Source: Ooceraea biroi (Eukaryota > Arthropoda > Insecta > Hymenoptera > Formicidae). Taken from it: a stretch of 64,000 nt of DNA. Position 1 is the stretch's first letter, and each line of letters begins with the position of its first letter. The stretch is taken from the NCBI RefSeq assembly GCF_003672135.1, contig NC_039514.1:7801787-7865786 (forward strand). Direction: 5' to 3'. The translations under genes were made by a program, and so were the position numbers. Positions 46,380 to 58,226 of the stretch are shown piece after piece. The notes beneath the pieces were generated by a model, which worked only from the letters and a program-made list of their open reading frames with translations, was not told the origin of the DNA and made no database searches.

Positions 46380-47883
46380 CAGGGTGTCCCATGGGAAGTT
46401 GCTGAAAGTAAACGATTGGTTCTCCCCTCCATGACTTCAGAAAGGGTCTTACGGTTAACAGTCGTTCATCTGAGTGTCCGCAGTTTTATTCTGGTTGCAA
46501 GTCCGTGCGCGTCAAAATGAGTAATCTGACGACGGAAGAAAAGATTTCTCTTGTCGAGTGCTTCTTTTCCAGAGGAAAAGTTTATAGCAATGCTTACAGG
46601 GGGTTTCGTACTAAATACGGAACACATAAAGTTAAGAGCGAAAACACGCTGAAAAGATTAGAATTTATTATTTCTTTAAATGTATGCGTTACGTCACTCC
46701 ATTTTTTGGCAATAAATCTGCATTAAAATAATGTTTTGTGTTATTTTTATCAGAATTATCGATAATTTTTTTATGCAGTATGGAACTATCCAAGACCGTA
46801 GACATGATCTGCCAGGTCCTTCTGTGTCTGTAGCTGCAGAAGAAAACATTGAAGATATTAAGAAGTATTTTGAAGAGAATCCAAATTCTTCCATTCGGAA
46901 AGCTGCCCAAGCTCTTGAAATATCCAAAACAACGTTACACAGGATTTTGAAACATTTCCTGAAAATGCATCCCTATAAAATAACATCGCATCAATTGCTA
47001 ACCAAACGCGCTATGACGAAACGTGTGGAATTCTGCAAGACGATAAATGGAATGTTTGAAGATGGAGAACTTGATGCAAAATTGATAATTTACACGGACG
47101 AAGCACATTTCTGGCTAAATGGTTATGTTAATAAACAAAATTATAGATTTTGGGGGTCGGAAAATCCCAACGTTTCCCTGGCTAAACCTTTACATCGACA
47201 AAAAATAATAGCATGGGCTGCGATCTCGGTAAAAGGAATTTATCTGCAATTCTTCGAATCAACAGTCACTGGTGAAAGTTACAAGCAGCTTCTCGAAACA
47301 CAATTTTTCCCTCATGCAAAAAAAAGAGGCCTGGTCAGAGGATTTCATTTCATGCAGGATGGAGCGACACCACATCGAACCCAGGAGGTCTTCGAAACAA
47401 TCGATAAAGTTTATGGCAACCGAGTCATCGGTCTGAGATACCCCAAATTTGCCCAGGGGGGGCTAGAATGGCCACCGTACTCGCCGGATTTAAATCCATG
47501 TGACTTCTTTCTTTGGGGATACATTAAGGACCATTGTTATGCCGGAAATGCAGAAACAGTGTCAGATTTAGTAGTAGCTATTAAAAAGGTCGTCAGCAAC
47601 ATTAAAGACGACATGTTAGAAAAAGTTTTCACAAGTTTTCGTAAAAGAATTGATTTTTGTACAAATTCAGATGGTGCACACTTTGAAAATATTTATCATT
47701 AGCTTACTTGATTATTAGCATATTTTTCATTAATAAAATAAACTGATATACAAACATTTTGCTAAATTTTATTTATACCCATTAAAAACTGCAGACTTTC
47801 CTCTTTTTTTTGTTTTTTCAATAACTGCATACGTTTAAAAATGACAGCTGATTAGTTTCAACAACTTCCCATGGGACACCCTG
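46380..47883 (+). mobile_element. CAGGGTGTCCC-ended DNA transposon, apparently autonomous
   Basis: 1504 bp, flanked by TA (46378-46379, 47884-47885). Inverted repeats start CAGGGTGTCCCATGGGAAGT and match for about 22 bp perfectly, 32 bp with a few mismatches. It carries one open transposase gene with a short intron. It is the only element in the window with a complete transposase reading frame. Confidence 0.93.
46517..47702 (+). CDS. Tc1/mariner-superfamily DDE transposase with 97-bp intron, intact
   Basis: Cut-and-paste transposase. Exons 46517-46681 and 46779-47702; the intron 46682-46778 starts GTATGC, ends TTTTTTATGCAG, and joins both exons in phase 0, giving 362 residues with no stop. 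N-terminal helix-turn-helix about 1-50 (TEEKISLVECFFSRGKVYSN), second helix-turn-helix about 93-112 (SIRKAAQALEISKTTLHRIL), catalytic D162 (IIYTDEAHFW), D249 (FMQDGATPHRT) and D297 (YSPDLNPCDFFLWG), and a C-terminal GAHFENIYH. The motifs match the group sharing WPP-SPDLNP-DFFLWG signatures. The 47-residue gap between the last two acids is longer than in mariner (34). Without the intron, the frame would be broken, so the intron is inferred. Confidence 0.85.
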
Positions 47884-47885
47884 TA

Positions 47886-50800
47886 TAAATTCGGGATAAC
47901 GCGAACTCAGGGCGAGATCTCAGTCGTCACAGAAAATTATAGCGATCTCAGCTCCCCGCTATTCGCCCCTTAACGGGCGTTAAGTGTTTTTACCGGCCTC
48001 GCACCGGCTTGATCCGGCGTCTACGTGCCGGCGCGTTCACGTCGCCGTTCACAATTTATTCGCACGCGAGCGCAGGAGTATTTAGGAATTCTGCACGTCG
48101 CCTACCTGCGACCGCGCCCCTGTAATCCTCTCCGGACGCTCTCGGATTACATTGTCATAAATTGCGGCTCTTTGCACAGGCACAGGCACAGACGCGCGCG
48201 CGCCACGACGACGTACAAAACGCTCTTACTAAACGGCCGTCCTAATGCGGATCCATCTTTTGCGCAGCTATCACGGATGGCGACCACGCGCCGCCATCAT
48301 TACGCTCACGCGGCTGTTCACGCCGTTTTAATCTCACTCCATTTACAGGTACTCGTTCGTGCGAGTTGTTGAGTTCTGGTAACGGGCGAGTAATTTCGAA
48401 TAAAACGCAGCCGATTTTTATCACTTGGCAATAACGAAACAGATGAGAGAAATTTAATTTTCAGGTCTACACGCAATATTTCTGGCAGCCAAGACCATCG
48501 GACGTTACCCGACCGAGTTCTCAAATTGCACTGATGAGACCTAATGAGAATGCCTAAAAAAGCAATTAAATGCTCTGCACATCCATCCAACTGCGCGATC
48601 TTATCTGTCTCCGACACGGCCAGCTTTCCGCCTGTTATTCACCTTTCACTGTCGTCCCCCTGAAACAACCCCTCCCCTGAGCGACGTGATATCCATGTTA
48701 TCCCCATAATAACACGCCGCCACGTGAAAACACGAGTGTCGCGCGCGCGATGCACTTACGCCCGCATCTCACGGGAACGTTACACCCTGTCGCGAGCGAG
48801 CAGTACCACCCTCGATGCAAATGAGATTTTAAAGAACCACGAGCAAACGACCGCGCGCCGAAGTGCCACTCGGGGCGATTGTCCGCCGGCCAGGCGTTTC
48901 CACCTACGGGATGCGACACGCTGTAATCCCTTTTATTCGCGCGGCAGCCTCACCCCCCTGGAGGTAGAGTTCGAGCGCGCTGTAATGCAGGTCGCATCAA
49001 AGTTGGAGCAGGTGACGCGCGGATGCACCGAGCCGAGAGAAGTTTTATAGCGGCACACGCCGGCTCGTGTTCGCGAGGCCGCCTGATTCGCCGTTGCTCC
49101 ATAATGCAAACGCACGTACGAGCTATGAAAAAGAGAGATGCCGCGCACCCCTCGTGTAGGTACACAGGCCAGCCACCGCGCCGGCGACCTGGCTTCGATC
49201 TTGGGGTGGCGATATAGCCGCTCGCTGAAAGTCTCGTTGCGGCGGGAAGTCGGTGTCGATGAGAAACGTGATCGATGACGTGAACACGTGGATCCATGGT
49301 TGCGTCACACCTTTTTCCAGGCAAAAGATCGGTTTCGTCATGGGGAAGGTTTTTTATCGGTGCAGCAGTATGTAATCTCTTGCATTAATCGGTTAGAGGG
49401 CTGAGAGCGGCGGCGATAGACGTAGAGAGGAGGGATGATAAAAATGATCGATTTTTCCGGTAATCGAAAATGCAAAAGTTGTTAATATTATCAACAAAAG
49501 CGCACGAGGCGAAATAAATGGCAATTTATCGCGCGCGACGAATGATATCGCCCCTGCTGGCGCGGGCATTTAATGAACGGTGAATTAACCTGGAGTGAAT
49601 AGTCGCGTTTAATCGGATGTATAATACATTTACTGCTTCGAATCTAATTAAAATTAATGCGTAATATAGGTGGGCTAACACCCTCGTCGCGCGTCCGAAA
49701 TTTCGTAGTCATCGCTTTTGTGTCGCACGCGATCTCGTGCGGAAGAATCGCAGACCGCATGCGCCTTCAGCCACTCCCGAGGTCCACATGTAACACTGTA
49801 ATGACGTCAACGCGGCCCGCGATCAGCCTGCGATCCGCTCCGAGACCGTCCTCGAAAGCGACCCGTTTCTCCCCGACGACGTATCATTTTTTTCCCGACT
49901 CGTCGACGGGCATAACGACTGCAGTTCCTCGCGGAGGATCCCCGTCGCGAGCAAACAAAAGTCCCCATCCATCTTCCGCGCTGATATCAGCGTCAAGACG
50001 ACACGAACGGCGACGTATCCCCGCGAAGAGAAAGAAGCGTCTGCGGAAAAAGTTGGGGGAATAGGCGCGTTACTCGGCGACGGCATAATATCTTTCCCGC
50101 TTGAGCTCTGCGCGTCCAAGAGAGTCGGGGTTTCCTCCCCTTGGGACTTGCCTGGTAAAACTGACTTCGTTTGAAACGGCATTGATTATTTACGCGGGCC
50201 GAAGAAACGCTCTGCGGCGATCATAGGTTTCTCGCGAGGAGCAGGACGCGCGATTTAAAAAGGTTCTTAGCCAGGATAAAGTAGCGAGTGATTACGCCAG
50301 CTCTAATGCATCCCCCTGAAAGTTTTAGGTAACGCTAATGGTGCGAGTGAGTACTCTGTCCCTGCAGAATTTCAGGGGTTTTCCTGACTAATTTATTTCT
50401 ACTTGATTAACGTAGCAACTGCATTATCCGAGCATCCAGCTGTTTTTTGTCCGGGAGTTTTATTCAGGAATAATCCGATAATTGATTGCGCGATCAAATT
50501 ACGTGGAGAAAGCTCAGAGAGTGCGTCACGCGTTCACCTCCTCCCTCTCTTCCGCGCTTTGCACTTTAGTGGCTTATTTATTAATCAGCTTATACGGCCT
50601 GGCGTAAACGACAATGCGGCGGCCATGTATCAAAGCTTAGCATCAATGTTACTTAATTATACGGCTATTCGTGTCTTCTGTCTGGCGTCGGGGGGGAACG
50701 CAGCGAGCCAGGACGCTGAATTAATGATTCCTCTTCATCCCTCGTTTCTCGCTGGCTCGGGTCGCTCAGCGAGTACATTTCCGCGTACAATTGTTTAACC

Positions 50801-52018
50801 CGTGCGGTACTGCGCTTCGATTAAAAGCGGAAACGACGGGTAATACTGCGATACAAGTCCCGCGGGGTATTAAGAGCGCTCTGGCGTTTCGCTGATGATC
50901 CCCTCCCCTCGGCAATGTGTCGCGTTTGTCGCGTATCTGACCGAATCATTGGGAGCAATTCGGTCGGTCGGTCGGTCGGTTTGTCGGTCGTTTGGTCTCT
51001 GGAGCAAACGGAGTCGCATGGTACAGAGGAGAGGCTCGAGCGCGGCTTGTTCCGGCGCGCGACGTTCGCCAAGATCAATAGACGGGCCGCGAGCCGTCGT
51101 CATCCCAGGCGACAGAGAAACCCGCTGGTTTTGATCTCTCGCGCACGCGCCCTCACCCTTTCCGCACGAACCCGCTACCCTCGTACTCCACGCTGTAGCC
51201 GATAACGGTCGGCAGCAACGAACGGACGTAATCGCGTCGGCAGTCCACGCAGAGCGCGCCGGAATTCGTGCGCTGGCTCGTGCGTTTACCTGCACCACTG
51301 TCGTGACCAAACGCTTGTCTGGAGATAATGTCTTCATGCACAGGAACCGATCGTGCGCGAAAGGTTCGAAATCCGGCAGTAACTTGGTTGCGACAGAAGG
51401 AAAAGAAAGAATCAGAGAGAGAAAAATTGTAACCAATTATTGTATAATGATAAAGTGTGTAATATATATTGTCGTATTAATATTTAATTATATAATATAT
51501 TATATTATAATTTGTTCATTTTAATATGCTCTTTATCTCCATTTTATCTCCCTCTTTTCCTGCTACGTTACGCACATCTCGTTCGGGAGGTGAAACATAA
51601 CTTTTTCTAGGTACAAGAAATAAGATCGTCAAAACGTACAATTTTAGAACAAGATGCGACGTGCAAAAAGATTAAAAAACCTCGGTGTTGGTATACGATT
51701 ACCGTCGCGACTGTCGGATTGTAGGTGAATGTTGAAAATACGCGAGGGCAATATTCTGTGAAACGAGACGAGAAACGAAAGCTGGAGCGACAAAATGAAG
51801 CAAAAGGACGCGGGACGCGCAACTGAAATAAAATCCAATCAAATTTTCCGCGTTCGATGTATGAAGGGATTTATGCATATAGCGGAAATGATATTTTTAC
51901 TTCAAACGATCGGGTTGGCCCGTTACAATGTTATACAATAGCTCACAAAAAAGATTAGGTGTATGTTTGACACGATTACGTGAAGCAAAAACGACGCACA
52001 TCATAAAATGATATTATA
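47886..52018. other. Spacer, no gene seen
   Basis: GC-rich, many chance frames. A tetranucleotide CGGT run lies at 50961-50980 and AT-rich DNA at 51440-51530. A minus-strand frame 50870-51436 (188 codons) crosses the CGGT run and has no recognised domain. Confidence 0.6.
50961..50980. repeat. CGGT tetranucleotide repeat
   Basis: Five tandem CGGT units, continuing imperfectly to about 50991. Confidence 0.85.
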
Positions 52019-53315
52019 TTGGGTTGGCCAAAAAGTAATTGCGTTTTTTTAATATAAATAAAAGGCGAATTTTTCATGGGAAACAAAAACTTTATTAAAC
52101 AATATATTGTCCATTTTGTTTGATTATCTTTTGCCATTTTTCAGGCAACTTCATGATTCCGCGCTCAAAAAAGTTCTTATCTTTTTCAGCAAAAAACAAT
52201 TCCAACAACGATTTGATATCCTCATCAGCAGTAAAGGTTTTACCATTCAAGGCGTTTTGCAAAGAACGAAACGAATGGTAATCTGATGGTGCCAGGTCTG
52301 GCGAATATGGTGGATGTGGTAACATCATGGTAACACATCCCATCCAAGCTGCAACAATTTTTCACGAGTGACCAAACTTGTACGTGGTCTAGCGTTGTCA
52401 TGGTGAAACACAACACCTTTGCGATTCACCAATTCTCGACGTTTCTGTTTGATGGCATCATTTAATTTATCCAGTTGACGACAGTATACGTCTGAATTAA
52501 TGGTTTGATTCCTTGCAAGTAGCTCAAAATACACAATACCTTTAAAGTCCCACCAGACTGACAGTATAATCTTTCTTTGGTGAATATCTGCTTTTCAAGT
52601 GCTTTCAGCAGGTTCATCACGCTTGCTCCACCATCTTTTTCGTTTGACGTTGTTGTAGACGATCGATTTTTCGTCGCCTGTTATCATACGTTTCAAAAAT
52701 CAATCATTTTCCTCACGTTTCAAAAGAGAATCGCAGATGTCAATACGCTTAGTGAGATGAATTTCTTTGAGCTCATGTGCTACCCAAATATCGAGCTTAC
52801 TAATGTATCCAAGTCGTTTTGAATGGTTTTCAACACTCGATTTCGATATGTTAAGATTCTCAGCAATCTCTCGTGTCGTTAAACGCCGATTGGAATCGAT
52901 CAGTGCCTTTATTTTGTCATCATCAATTTCGATTGGCCTTCCTGAGCGTGGTGCATCTTTCACATTAAAATCTCCAGATCGAAATTTAGTAAACCAATTT
53001 TGACACTGCCGCAGTTTTAAGCATCTTCGCCATATACATCACATAACTTTTTATGAGCTTGCACAGCGTTTTTCCCTTTTCGGAAGTAATAAAACAAAAT
53101 ATGACGAAAATGTTCTTTTTGATTTTCCATTTTGAAATCGACGGCAAAGAAACAATTGTTAACGAAATCGTGTACTTTCTTTTTCTAAAACAAGCTTGAA
53201 CTGTGAGTTGTTAACCTACATAATGAATTTGCGGTTTAGAATGAAGTTAGTTACATTTCAAGACATGTATGTCCATCTATTGGAAAAAAACGCAATTACT
53301 TTTTGGCCAACCCAA
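52019..53315 (-). mobile_element. Mariner element of a second family (TTGGGTTGGCC ends)
   Basis: 1297 bp, flanked by TA (52017-52018, 53316-53317). Perfectly matching ends TTGGGTTGGCCAAAAAGTAA. Full-length but with a damaged transposase gene on the minus strand. The sequence differs strongly from elements A to C, so this is an independent mariner lineage. Confidence 0.94.
52095..53130 (-). pseudogene. Mariner transposase, inactivated (second family)
   Basis: Starts MENQKEHFRHILFYYFRKGK at 53130 and ends KLPEKWQKIIKQNGQYIV at 52095. N-terminal helix-turn-helix region, REIAENLNISKSSVENH, first Asp (ITGDEKS, Trp replaced by Ser), second Asp (FHHDNARPRT), third Asp (YSPDLAPSDYHSF), with 34 residues between the last two once the reading frame is followed across a break. 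Breaks: a frameshift after VYGEDA (about 53030), a stop near AEST, and an 11-bp duplication-like insertion at about 52325-52340. Confidence 0.93.
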
Positions 53316-53317
53316 TA

Positions 53318-54898
53318 CAAACGTAGCATGGATAACTATTTTAATATATTTAAAGCAACTGAAAATACAATGCAGAGCGTTAAAACGCAAAAACATTTTG
53401 ATACATACCCGTATAAACTTAACGATGATTAAAATCGTGTATAGCACGAGCTTGCCAGGGTAGCTTCGCACAATGAAGTGGTCACAAACGTTAGGTAGGG
53501 CCGCAGCAATCCAAGGGTCTGCATCATGCGAATAATCCCCTACAGTTAGTTAAAGGGCAAAGGTATAGAAGGGACGGGGAAAGCGCTATAGGTAGGATAA
53601 AAGGGATAGGGAAAACGATCCTGAACTCCCCTAACTACTTTGATGAGATGGGAGACGTAGAGAAACGCTAGTCCAGGTGCGAGGTGCTGGTCATACCTGA
53701 GGCAGTGCGAAAACGCTATCGGGAGAGATGTGAAGGTGTGGATGAGAGGGATAGTTGATGAGGAAGTAAAAAAAGATTGTTATCGTTTCAACAAATGTGT
53801 GTGTATGTATGTGTATCACTAGTTTTATAAATATTCCCAGACAAAAGGAGAGAAAGAGGGATGCATCATTATACCGGTTAAATGATATTAAATTATAAAT
53901 TCATAGAGGTATATTTTGTGCGCGCCTAAAGTCGGGATTATGGAAATGAGGGTTTGCGATAAGGGGCGCCGGATTAATGGGAATCTCGCATCGGCAATTA
54001 AATTATAATCATAAATCGAATGAAATGTACGAAGTACGTAAAAGCGATGAAAACTACGGCAGCGCGCACTTCTCCGTACGAGCGTAGAGGTTTGATTAAA
54101 GCGCATAAAATTCACCCTCGTCGTCGCGCCACTCGCTCGGTTGCCCCGGCGTCCCGCATAGACAGGGTGTTCCAAAACTCGCAAACTTTATGCAATATAT
54201 TCTCGCGTTCGTCGGAAGCATCCTGCTTTTTCCAGTGTCTAATTATCGAATACTTTTTAACATCCAGCATTAAATATTTCGAAGCCGAAGCAACGTCTCG
54301 CGACGTGTACTTGCATTTTCGAGAGCTTGCCTCTCGATACTATCGAATCATTTTTCATTTCTTATAACGCCACGATACTGAAACATTTATGAGGCATTTT
54401 AGCAGATTTTTTAATTACAAAATAAAGCACATGTTGCTCGCGAGACACCCCGTATACGCACGCATCGCTCGGCTCGTTGGAGGGCGCGAACTCACGTGTG
54501 TACTGCGTATTCAAGGTTCACCCCTCGCTTAAACTCTCGAGTTCGATTCAAAGTCGCGCGGGTGGAAAGGACGTGCACTCGTCGCTTCGCGTTACGATCC
54601 GCGTTACCTCCGGCCGGATGGTCGCCGGAGGACCGCCGTCCCAATATCGCGCGCGTCTCGTTATTACGTACGTAGCGTAAAAGTACCTCGTCGTGTCCGC
54701 GTCCTTTGACGTCCGCACCTGCCGCGCGTTTGAAAGCGCGAGCAGGTTTCCCGGGTAGGGTTGCGACGAGAGGGTTGCTCGCGGTCGGATATTTTTCACG
54801 GCAGCAGCAGCGGCGCGGCGGGCCGCCTGCATCTGCAAATGGAACGTCTTTTGATGCTCCCTCCGCTCTTTCACGCTCGACGGCGTGCATTCCCAGCG
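53318..54898. other. Spacer with possible decayed repeat
   Basis: 53450-53780 is a GA/GGGA-rich tract of unusual composition with no recognised origin. 54163-54452 starts CAGGGTGTTCC and ends ACACCCCG-TA, which may be a decayed element of the CAGGGTG group, although its interior arms do not match. Confidence 0.4.
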
Positions 54899-55906
54899 CA
54901 CAGTGGGCTAAACTCGAAAAAAGCTGGCCAAAAGTAATAACTCGAAAACATGACGTTTTAGAAAAAAATGTTTCAAATAAAAGTTATAGGGTTTTAAATC
55001 AGGTATTAGATAATAATACTAGTATCACCTTGAATAGCGTTGCCAAGGTCACGCAAAGGTCACCTTGAATTTTTTAAATGGGAACCTCCAGTTTTCATTA
55101 GATATTTTTGTAGCTTACCTCAAGAGCTTTTCAGAACACTATAACAAAGTATTTATCCGTTAAATACTTCGAAGTTATGAAGCTTGAAAGTTACAGTCGC
55201 TACCGCGCCGCGTCGTACGTTTCGCGGCATTAACAAATTTCACGGTGATTTGTACGTGATCTTGACAACACTATCAAGGTCATACTGGTATTGCTATGTA
55301 ATGCTTCACTTAAAAACCTACAACTTTCATTTCAAACATTTTTTACCAAAACGCCAAATTTTCGAGTTATTACGATATGAAAATTAAAATGAAACATCCT
55401 GTATATAACGCAAAGGTGTGCGTTGGTGTGCACAATTCAAACGGAAATACTTAGTTTGAACCCTACACAAGATGATAAAACAAGAATCCCAAACAGCCCT
55501 TTACAGCTATTTAAAAAAAATGATATTGAACTTTACTTCTTTCTTATATTTTAAGAAACCAAAAACTTAGATTAACACAAATTGAGGAACAAACATTTTT
55601 AATGGTTATAACTGTTTGGGAAAAGAGTTTCAATTCTATTTATAGAGTAAAAAGCAAAATTACTTGCATCCGCGTACAAGAATGTAAGCTATAGCCTATA
55701 CTCATTCATAATTCGTTTTTCGGAACATTAACGCGTTACCTCCTATTAATTGTTGATTAATGGGAAGGAAATTTTTCCTACGAAACTCCATTCACATTTT
55801 TGAAAATACTGATATCCATGAATCAAAAAAGGTCGAAATGCACAGATTTCCAAGAGTTGAAAAAATTCGACTTTTGGCCAGCTTTTTTCGATTCTAGCTC
55901 ACTGTG
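54899..55906. mobile_element. CACAGTG-ended non-autonomous element, Transib-like
   Basis: 1008 bp between 5-bp direct repeats CAGCG (54894-54898, 55907-55911). The 37-bp inverted ends start CACAGTG, with the stretch TCGAAAAAAGCTGGCCAAAA identical in both. CACAGTG-type ends plus 5-bp GC-rich target duplications are what Transib transposons (relatives of RAG1) leave. No transposase is present; another foldback element is nested near the left end. Confidence 0.6.
54934..55401. mobile_element. Nested foldback element, left end lost
   Basis: Inverted arms (GTAATAACTCGAAAA at left, TTTTCGAGTTATTACG at right) extend about 150 bp around a CG-rich centre. The right end finishes AAATGAAACATCCTG before TA (55402-55403). 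The corresponding left terminal ~25 bp is missing at the junction with the CACAGTG element. Confidence 0.6.
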
Positions 55907-55911
55907 CAGCG

Positions 55912-57280
55912 TTTTGAAAAAATCCGCATGCGAAATCGCAGGAATAACGTATCGATACGCTTCTCGCGGCTGCCAAGTTGGATTCTATGCTGCAAAGCGA
56001 GCGAGGAGAAATGGATGACGCGTTACCACGAGAAAATGAATGAATGAAAAGCGGGCGGGAGACGCGATGGGAACGCGATGGAAAACGCGACCACTCGATG
56101 CGAAATGCCGGTCAGGGAGATGCGTGCAGCGCGGCGGCGGCGTCAATATGCGACGGCTTAATTAACCGCGGGACAACGAAAACTATTAAATCGAGCGGCC
56201 GGATCGCCGACGGGGAGACAGACGATCCAGACACGACGATAATCGTCGCCGTCTCGCGTCTCGAGGTGTGGGCGGGTTAATCAGAAGGATGAGAGACGGA
56301 CGCGGACTGATTTAGTCTTGCGAGCGATTGTTTGAGAGTGACAAAGAGGGAGAGGGAGAGAGGAGAGGATATAACGTATACGTTATCGTGTGCGAAGGAG
56401 CCGTTATTAAATCCAGCAATCAAACGGTTGAAACTTCTCCGTACGTTAATCGGAATTTCGTAACGGGTAGCGTCGTTTCAGTCAACGTAACGCGCGTGTA
56501 ACAATTACGTAATTCTATTAAGATCCGAAATTTGCATTCCACGGTGTGCCGAATTGGCAGCAGCTCAATTATCGCGCCAACGAGTTCGCGCTTTGTAACG
56601 CAGCCCGCAATCTACCGAGGGACGATGCTGCGAATATGTTCCTGCCGTGCATAAATATACGTGCACTAGCGAGAATGGAAGGAAGAGGCAGATGAAAATC
56701 ACCAAGTTCACGAGACAATCAAGAGCGAAGTAACGATAGACGCCCGGCAATCGCATAATTGAAGTATCTTAGCTAGCGTCTCTGTAATGCGCCGCCAACA
56801 CTCGCAGAATCACAATGGCCATTATTTCGATTAGGCTACACGTCTACCGGCTGTAAATGCCCGTACTTATGCGTACCAATTATGTAATCTTACGGAATTT
56901 CACAGTAGACCCTCTCGCATCTCCTCGAGGAAACATCGAGATCACCATTGTGGAAACTCCTTAACGCTTCGCGGATCCGGTAATAATTTCATTAAAAAAA
57001 AAGCCGAACAGAGGAGAAATGACCAATTAATAAAATTTCTATTGCCCGTGAGCATGTATCCAGCAGTGAGATCAGATCCAAGGGGGTTGAAGGGGTTGGA
57101 AGGCAAGAGGAGGAATAGGGTGACGAAAACTACTAAGTTCATGAAACAATCAGGCAGTCAGGATGACAGCGAGCGCAGGCAGGCGACGGTGGTAGTCGTC
57201 GGCTCGACGGGGCGAGCGCAGGTTGGGGTGGTCGCGCGAGAGAGTGGGAGACCTCGGGTGGCGAGGGTGAGAGAGGGATG
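55912..57280. other. Spacer upstream of the next gene
   Basis: No gene recognised. A GA-rich run lies at 56345-56370 and increasing GC towards the right marks the approach to the next promoter. Confidence 0.55.
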
Positions 57281-57517
57281 AAGAGTGGGTAGACAGGTAG
57301 GCAGGAAGGAAGGAATTGCGCGTGCGCGCTGAAACGGCCGGGCTAGACGCGAGAGCCGCCACTCCCGAGCGCGTAGCGGTGTACCGCGGGTGCTGACCGA
57401 GTGTCCCCGCGAGAAGAGAGCGAGCGAGAGAGAGAGAGAGAGACAGTGAGAGGGTGAGAGAGCAGAGCGGCGAGAGCAAACCACCGAGTGAGACGTGACA
57501 GGAGCAGAAACGGGAAA

Positions 57518-57601
57518 ATGTCCATCGCGAGAGGCAGGATCCTGCGGAAGCGGAGCTCGTGGCAGGGCACCGCCGGCGATCAGGAGACTCGGGCACTCTA
57601 G
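57518..57601 (+). other. Upstream ORF of 27 codons in the leader
   Basis: The only ATG in the leader opens MSIARGRILRKRSSW and ends at TAG 57599-57601, 840 nt before the main start. It could reduce or reset translation if the transcript begins upstream of it. Confidence 0.35.
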
Positions 57602-58184
57602 GACGCGGGACGAAGGAGGCGCGCAACCTCCAGGAAGAGGACCTCATCGCTGCTAGTCTCCCTCCTCCGTCGACGGCCCGTCATCCCCCGCCCCGAGTGT
57701 CATCGCGGTGCCTCTACCATCCCCGAGAACGCAGCGGGCCGGAGTTCGGCGCCGAGGGAGCCGAGGGAGAGACGAGAAACACGGGAGCTCGCGGTAACCT
57801 CCCGAAGGGTGTCCTCGCAAAGTTACGCTCTCGCGCCGCCGTTCATCGCGCGAGGGAGCGAAGACTCTCGGTTGTGATCTCGACGTCGCGAGGCGAGTGC
57901 GCGCTCCGCGAGGCGTCTGGAGCGCGCTCGCGGTTGAAGGATCAGCCGCGCGTACAGTCGAGTGCCGCGATTTTATTACCGCGACCACCGATCTCCGCGC
58001 CGTCACTCACGAGTGTTCACGAGGGGGACGAGTCGTGATACGTACAGTGATACAGTGACGGGGAGCCGGGGGGGTGAGTCGAAGGTTCGAGAAAAATCGA
58101 GACAGAGAGGGAGAGAAGAGCTCGTGGAAGAGCGGAGATTCAGAGGAGCAGCCCACGGAGAGGAGCCCGAAGAGGAAGCAAGAC

Positions 58185-58226
58185 GGGGGTAGGAGGGCGG
58201 GGCGGGCGGGAGGGAGGGAGGGAGGG
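58185..58226 (+). promoter_or_regulatory. G-quadruplex-prone G-run cluster in the 5' leader
   Basis: Seven runs of three to five G separated by one to five bases (GGGCGGGGCGGGCGGGAGGG and onward). Could form an RNA or DNA G-quadruplex 215 nt before the start codon. Confidence 0.5.

Noticed and set aside
50870..51436. 188-codon minus-strand frame
   Set aside because: It starts in ordinary spacer and reads through the CGGT repeat as a DRQTDRPTDR repeat; no family features.
54163..54452. CAGGGTG-ended element
   Set aside because: Ends resemble the group but the arms are not inverted copies and the left TA is absent. Not strong enough for a separate feature.
57559..58038. 159-codon frame in the 5' leader
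   Set aside because: It opens at GTG, not ATG, and the leader is otherwise ATG-free. Interpreted as untranslated.
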